Source: Chitinophaga tropicalis
GTDB lineage: Bacteria > Bacteroidota > Bacteroidia > Chitinophagales > Chitinophagaceae
Length of the DNA: 64,000 nt
NCBI RefSeq assembly: GCF_009758205.1
Contig: NZ_WRXN01000015.1
Span: 96,118-160,117, forward strand
Reading direction: 5' to 3'
In this document: positions 62,482-64,000 of the stretch, one piece after another
Position numbering within the stretch: the first letter of the stretch is position 1
How the letters are laid out: the number at the start of each line of letters is the position of its first letter
The notes under the pieces: generated by a model
The model's input: the letters and a program-made list of their open reading frames with translations, nothing else
Told to the model about the DNA's origin: nothing
Database searches by the model: none
Translations under genes and position numbers: made by a program

Positions 62482-63615
62482 ATGGCGCAACAGGAAGATA
62501 CACTCTGGAAGGGAGTACTGGAGGAAGTATTTGAAGATTTTATACGCTTTCTCCATCCGCAGGCAGATAATATATTTGACTTTACACGAGGTATTACTTT
62601 TCTGGATAAGGAGCTATCACAGCTATATCCTGATGAAAAGAACAGATATTCATCCAGATTGGTTGATAAGCTGGCGAAGATTTATACACGTGATGGTAAA
62701 GAAGAATGGGTACTGATCCATGTGGAAGTGCAGGGCGCATTCGAAAAAGACTTTGCATTGCGGATGTTCACCTATTATTACAGGATACTCGACAAGTACC
62801 AGCGGCGGATCTCCGCATGTGCCATTCTTACAGAACCTATTCAAAAAGCCAGGCCTGATACATATGAACAGGAATTTATGGGCACAAGCGTCCGTTATCA
62901 GTTTAAAGTTTATAAGATAGCTGAACAGGATGAAAAGGAATTACAGGCGTCTGATAATCTTTTTGCACTGGTTGTGCTGATAGCGAAATCTAAGTTTTTT
63001 GGCAGGCATATCAGTAATGAGACAGAGAGAGACAAAGCGTTATTGGCATTTAAGCGGGAGTTGCTGACAGAATTGAGACGAAGGGCAATTCCTGAAAATA
63101 AAACCAAGGCACTAATGGCATTCCTGAGAAATTATATTGCTTTTGAAAATGAGGAGAACAATAAAATTTTTGATAACGAAATAAAAAAAAGTAAAACTAT
63201 GGGCGTTGATGACTTTATAAGAGAAAGCTTCAGGCTGGAGGCAATAAGAGTAAAAAGAAAGATGAGAAAAGAGGCGAGAGCAGAAGGACGAAAGGAAGGC
63301 AGAGAAGAAGGTAGGGTAGAAGGCAGAGAAGAAGGCAGAGAAGAAGGTAGGGTAGAAGGTAGGGTAGAAGGTAGGGTAGAAGGTAGAGAAGAAGGTAGAG
63401 AAGAAGGTAGGGTAGAAGGTAGAGAAGAAGGTAGAGAAGAAGGTAGGAGGGCCAGGGACATAGTGCATGTCCGGAACCTCTTAGCTGCCACAGACCACAG
63501 TGATGAAATGATTGCAGAACTTATGGAAGTACCACTTGGCTTTGTCAGGGACGTACACAAAGACATGAAAGAAAAATCAAAAACCAACCATCACAACTCA
63601 GAGGCTGCTAGCTAG
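62482..63615 (+). CDS. Rpn/PD-(D/E)XK nuclease-family protein with EGR tandem repeats
   Basis: 377 residues from the ATG at 62482 (upstream TTG codons rejected). The N-terminal 120 residues match the Rpn/YhgA-like transposase-related nuclease family: VDKLAKIYTRDGKEEWVLIH followed by VEVQG, giving the Glu-x-Gln of the PD-(D/E)XK core. The middle is helical. Residues about 267-322 are 14 copies of a four-residue unit (EEGR or VEGR). The C-terminal helices (DEMIAELMEVPLGFVRDVHK) resemble the usual ending of these proteins. Rpn proteins make DNA breaks that promote RecA-independent recombination. Whether this one is active is not known. Confidence 0.82.
   Translation: MAQQEDTLWKGVLEEVFEDFIRFLHPQADNIFDFTRGITFLDKELSQLYPDEKNRYSSRLVDKLAKIYTRDGKEEWVLIHVEVQGAFEKDFALRMFTYYYRILDKYQRRISACAILTEPIQKARPDTYEQEFMGTSVRYQFKVYKIAEQDEKELQASDNLFALVVLIAKSKFFGRHISNETERDKALLAFKRELLTELRRRAIPENKTKALMAFLRNYIAFENEENNKIFDNEIKKSKTMGVDDFIRESFRLEAIRVKRKMRKEARAEGRKEGREEGRVEGREEGREEGRVEGRVEGRVEGREEGREEGRVEGREEGREEGRRARDIVHVRNLLAATDHSDEMIAELMEVPLGFVRDVHKDMKEKSKTNHHNSEAAS
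63280..63447 (+). repeat. 14 x 12-bp in-frame tandem repeat
   Basis: Unit pattern GAAGAAGGTAGA or GTAGAAGGTAGG, with the first two units diverged (GCAGAAGGACGA, AAGGAAGGCAGA). Each unit encodes EEGR or VEGR (AEGR and KEGR at the edge). A multiple-of-three unit means copy-number change would alter length without frameshift. Confidence 0.95.
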
Positions 63616-63624
63616 TGCAGCCTC
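63601..63624 (+). terminator. Terminator overlapping the Rpn gene stop codon
   Basis: 8-bp stem GAGGCTGC / GCAGCCTC with an 8-nt loop that contains part of the coding end (stop TAG at 63613), followed by TTTTTA. Confidence 0.85.
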
Positions 63625-63697
63625 TTTTTATTCAAAATTGTTTGATTTATACAACTATTACTGTGTTATGTGTAATAAATAAGCCTCTGAGCCATCG

Positions 63698-63705
63698 TAA
63701 ATTTG
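63698..63705 (+). promoter_or_regulatory. Isolated Bacteroidota -7 box
   Basis: TAAATTTG is an exact TAnnTTTG match about 55 bp before a 23-codon reading frame (63761-63832). No -33 TTTG at the right distance. It may drive a short transcript ending at the hairpin 63795-63830. Confidence 0.3.
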
Positions 63706-63794
63706 CATTATTCAATAAAAGGGATCAACAGGACAGTAGCACAAAAAAAAGAGACACGAGATGGGATTTAATATAAGTAGTTTGGCGATCCCTA

Positions 63795-63830
63795 AAGGAA
63801 GGATAACATTGAACAATGTTATCCTTCTTT
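63795..63830 (+). terminator. Long hairpin in the right-hand intergenic region
   Basis: AAGGATAACATTG (63799-63811) pairs perfectly with CAATGTTATCCTT (63814-63826); with a G-C, a G-U and two A-T pairs the stem extends outward to 63795-63830. No long T-run follows. The 385-bp stretch 63616-64000 has no other gene I can support apart from the edge element below. Confidence 0.55.
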
Positions 63831-63872
63831 AAAGATAATAGCATAAAGTTCATGCTACATAAACAGTAGACA

Positions 63873-64000
63873 GGGGTGTGTAAAATAAACTGTGTCAATA
63901 AAACTTAAGTACTTAACAGGCCTCGTTACTGAATGATATTTTTTCTGATGCAGCGGGGCATTGATCCCAAAGGTCCAAAAAATATCATTCAGTAACGAGG
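63873..64000. mobile_element. Possible IS256-like insertion sequence end (truncated by window)
   Basis: GGGTGTGTAAAATAAACTGT and the following GTCAATAA, starting near 63874, look like the terminal inverted repeat of IS256/Mutator-family elements as I remember it (the complement reads TTGACACAGTTTATTTTACA). The transposase, the other end and any target duplication would be outside the window, so this cannot be confirmed here. Confidence 0.35.
63921..64000. repeat. Perfect 24-bp inverted repeat at the window edge
   Basis: The arms 63921-63944 (starting CCTCGTTACTGAATGATATT) and 63977-64000 (ending CATTCAGTAACGAGG) are exact reverse complements around a 32-bp spacer that itself has a short GGG/CCC pairing. 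It reaches the last base of the window and may extend further. Possibly a transcript barrier inside the suspected IS. Confidence 0.9.

Noticed and set aside
63280..63447. Considered as a CRISPR array or minisatellite outside genes
   Set aside because: Units are contiguous 12-mers with no spacers and stay in the reading frame of the Rpn-type gene.
63132..63587. A - strand frame with Leu-Pro-Ser-Ser repeats resembling a low-complexity surface protein
   Set aside because: It is the complement of the EGR repeat in the Rpn gene; the repeat explains the pattern.

Overview
The window looks like a chromosomal segment of a Bacteroidota species, most likely Chitinophagaceae (Chitinophaga-like). The signs are a type IX secretion sorting domain, a DUF5686 outer-membrane protein, an UpxY-type antiterminator, a sphingolipid pathway, TAnnTTTG -7 promoter boxes and a lack of Shine-Dalgarno sequences. 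This placement is an inference; no rRNA or other phylogenetic marker is present.

Region 1 (1-20354, + strand) is an exopolysaccharide locus of the Wzx/Wzy type. It encodes a Wza-like export lipoprotein (cut by the window edge), a Wzc-like tyrosine kinase and an UpxY/NusG antiterminator. Nucleotide-sugar enzymes follow for GDP-mannose, GDP-fucose and UDP-glucuronate (ManC, Fcl, Ugd, Gmd). The rest are a flippase, a polymerase, an acyltransferase, four GT4-type and one GT2 glycosyltransferase, a VanZ-like protein, a WcaF-like acetyltransferase and a WcaJ-like initiating transferase. The set resembles colanic acid synthesis. A degenerate histidine-kinase-like protein follows (20489-21163).

Region 2 (21307-38037) covers central metabolism and nitrate assimilation. 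On the - strand lie malate:quinone oxidoreductase and a nitrate/nitrite operon in the order nirB, nirD, outer-membrane porin, NarK transporter, a giant nitrate reductase fused to an FAD/NAD reductase and a BFD domain, and a rubredoxin-tailed protein. Divergent on the + strand are siroheme methyltransferase cobA and a Crp/Fnr regulator with an N-terminal Cys cluster. Two TGAT-N4-ATCA palindromes lie in the divergent promoter region. A TPR-sensor histidine kinase and a NarL-type regulator converge on this cluster.

Region 3 (38276-45710) is a mixed stretch: DUF983 protein, AraC regulator, AsmA-family protein, DinB-like protein, an Asn/Tyr-rich secreted protein and a PadR regulator.

Region 4 (46312-57348, + strand) is the most striking part. 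It is a tightly packed operon that appears to encode inositol-phosphoryl-ceramide synthesis almost completely: serine palmitoyltransferase, GNAT-type N-acyltransferase, NAD-dependent reductase, myo-inositol-phosphate synthase, PgpA-like phosphatase, GtrA protein, DUF5686 outer-membrane protein, a CDP-alcohol phosphatidyltransferase fused to a DUF4833-like domain, a fatty-acid/sphingolipid hydroxylase and a PAP2/AUR1-like transferase.

Region 5 (57345-64000) holds a ClpN-like/TPR protein, a secreted Asl1-like glycoside hydrolase with a T9SS tail, a cytoplasmic sulfite-oxidase-fold protein and an Rpn-type PD-(D/E)XK protein carrying 14 in-frame 12-bp repeats. The right edge has a possible IS terminus with a perfect 24-bp inverted repeat. 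I recognised no tRNA, rRNA or CRISPR array.
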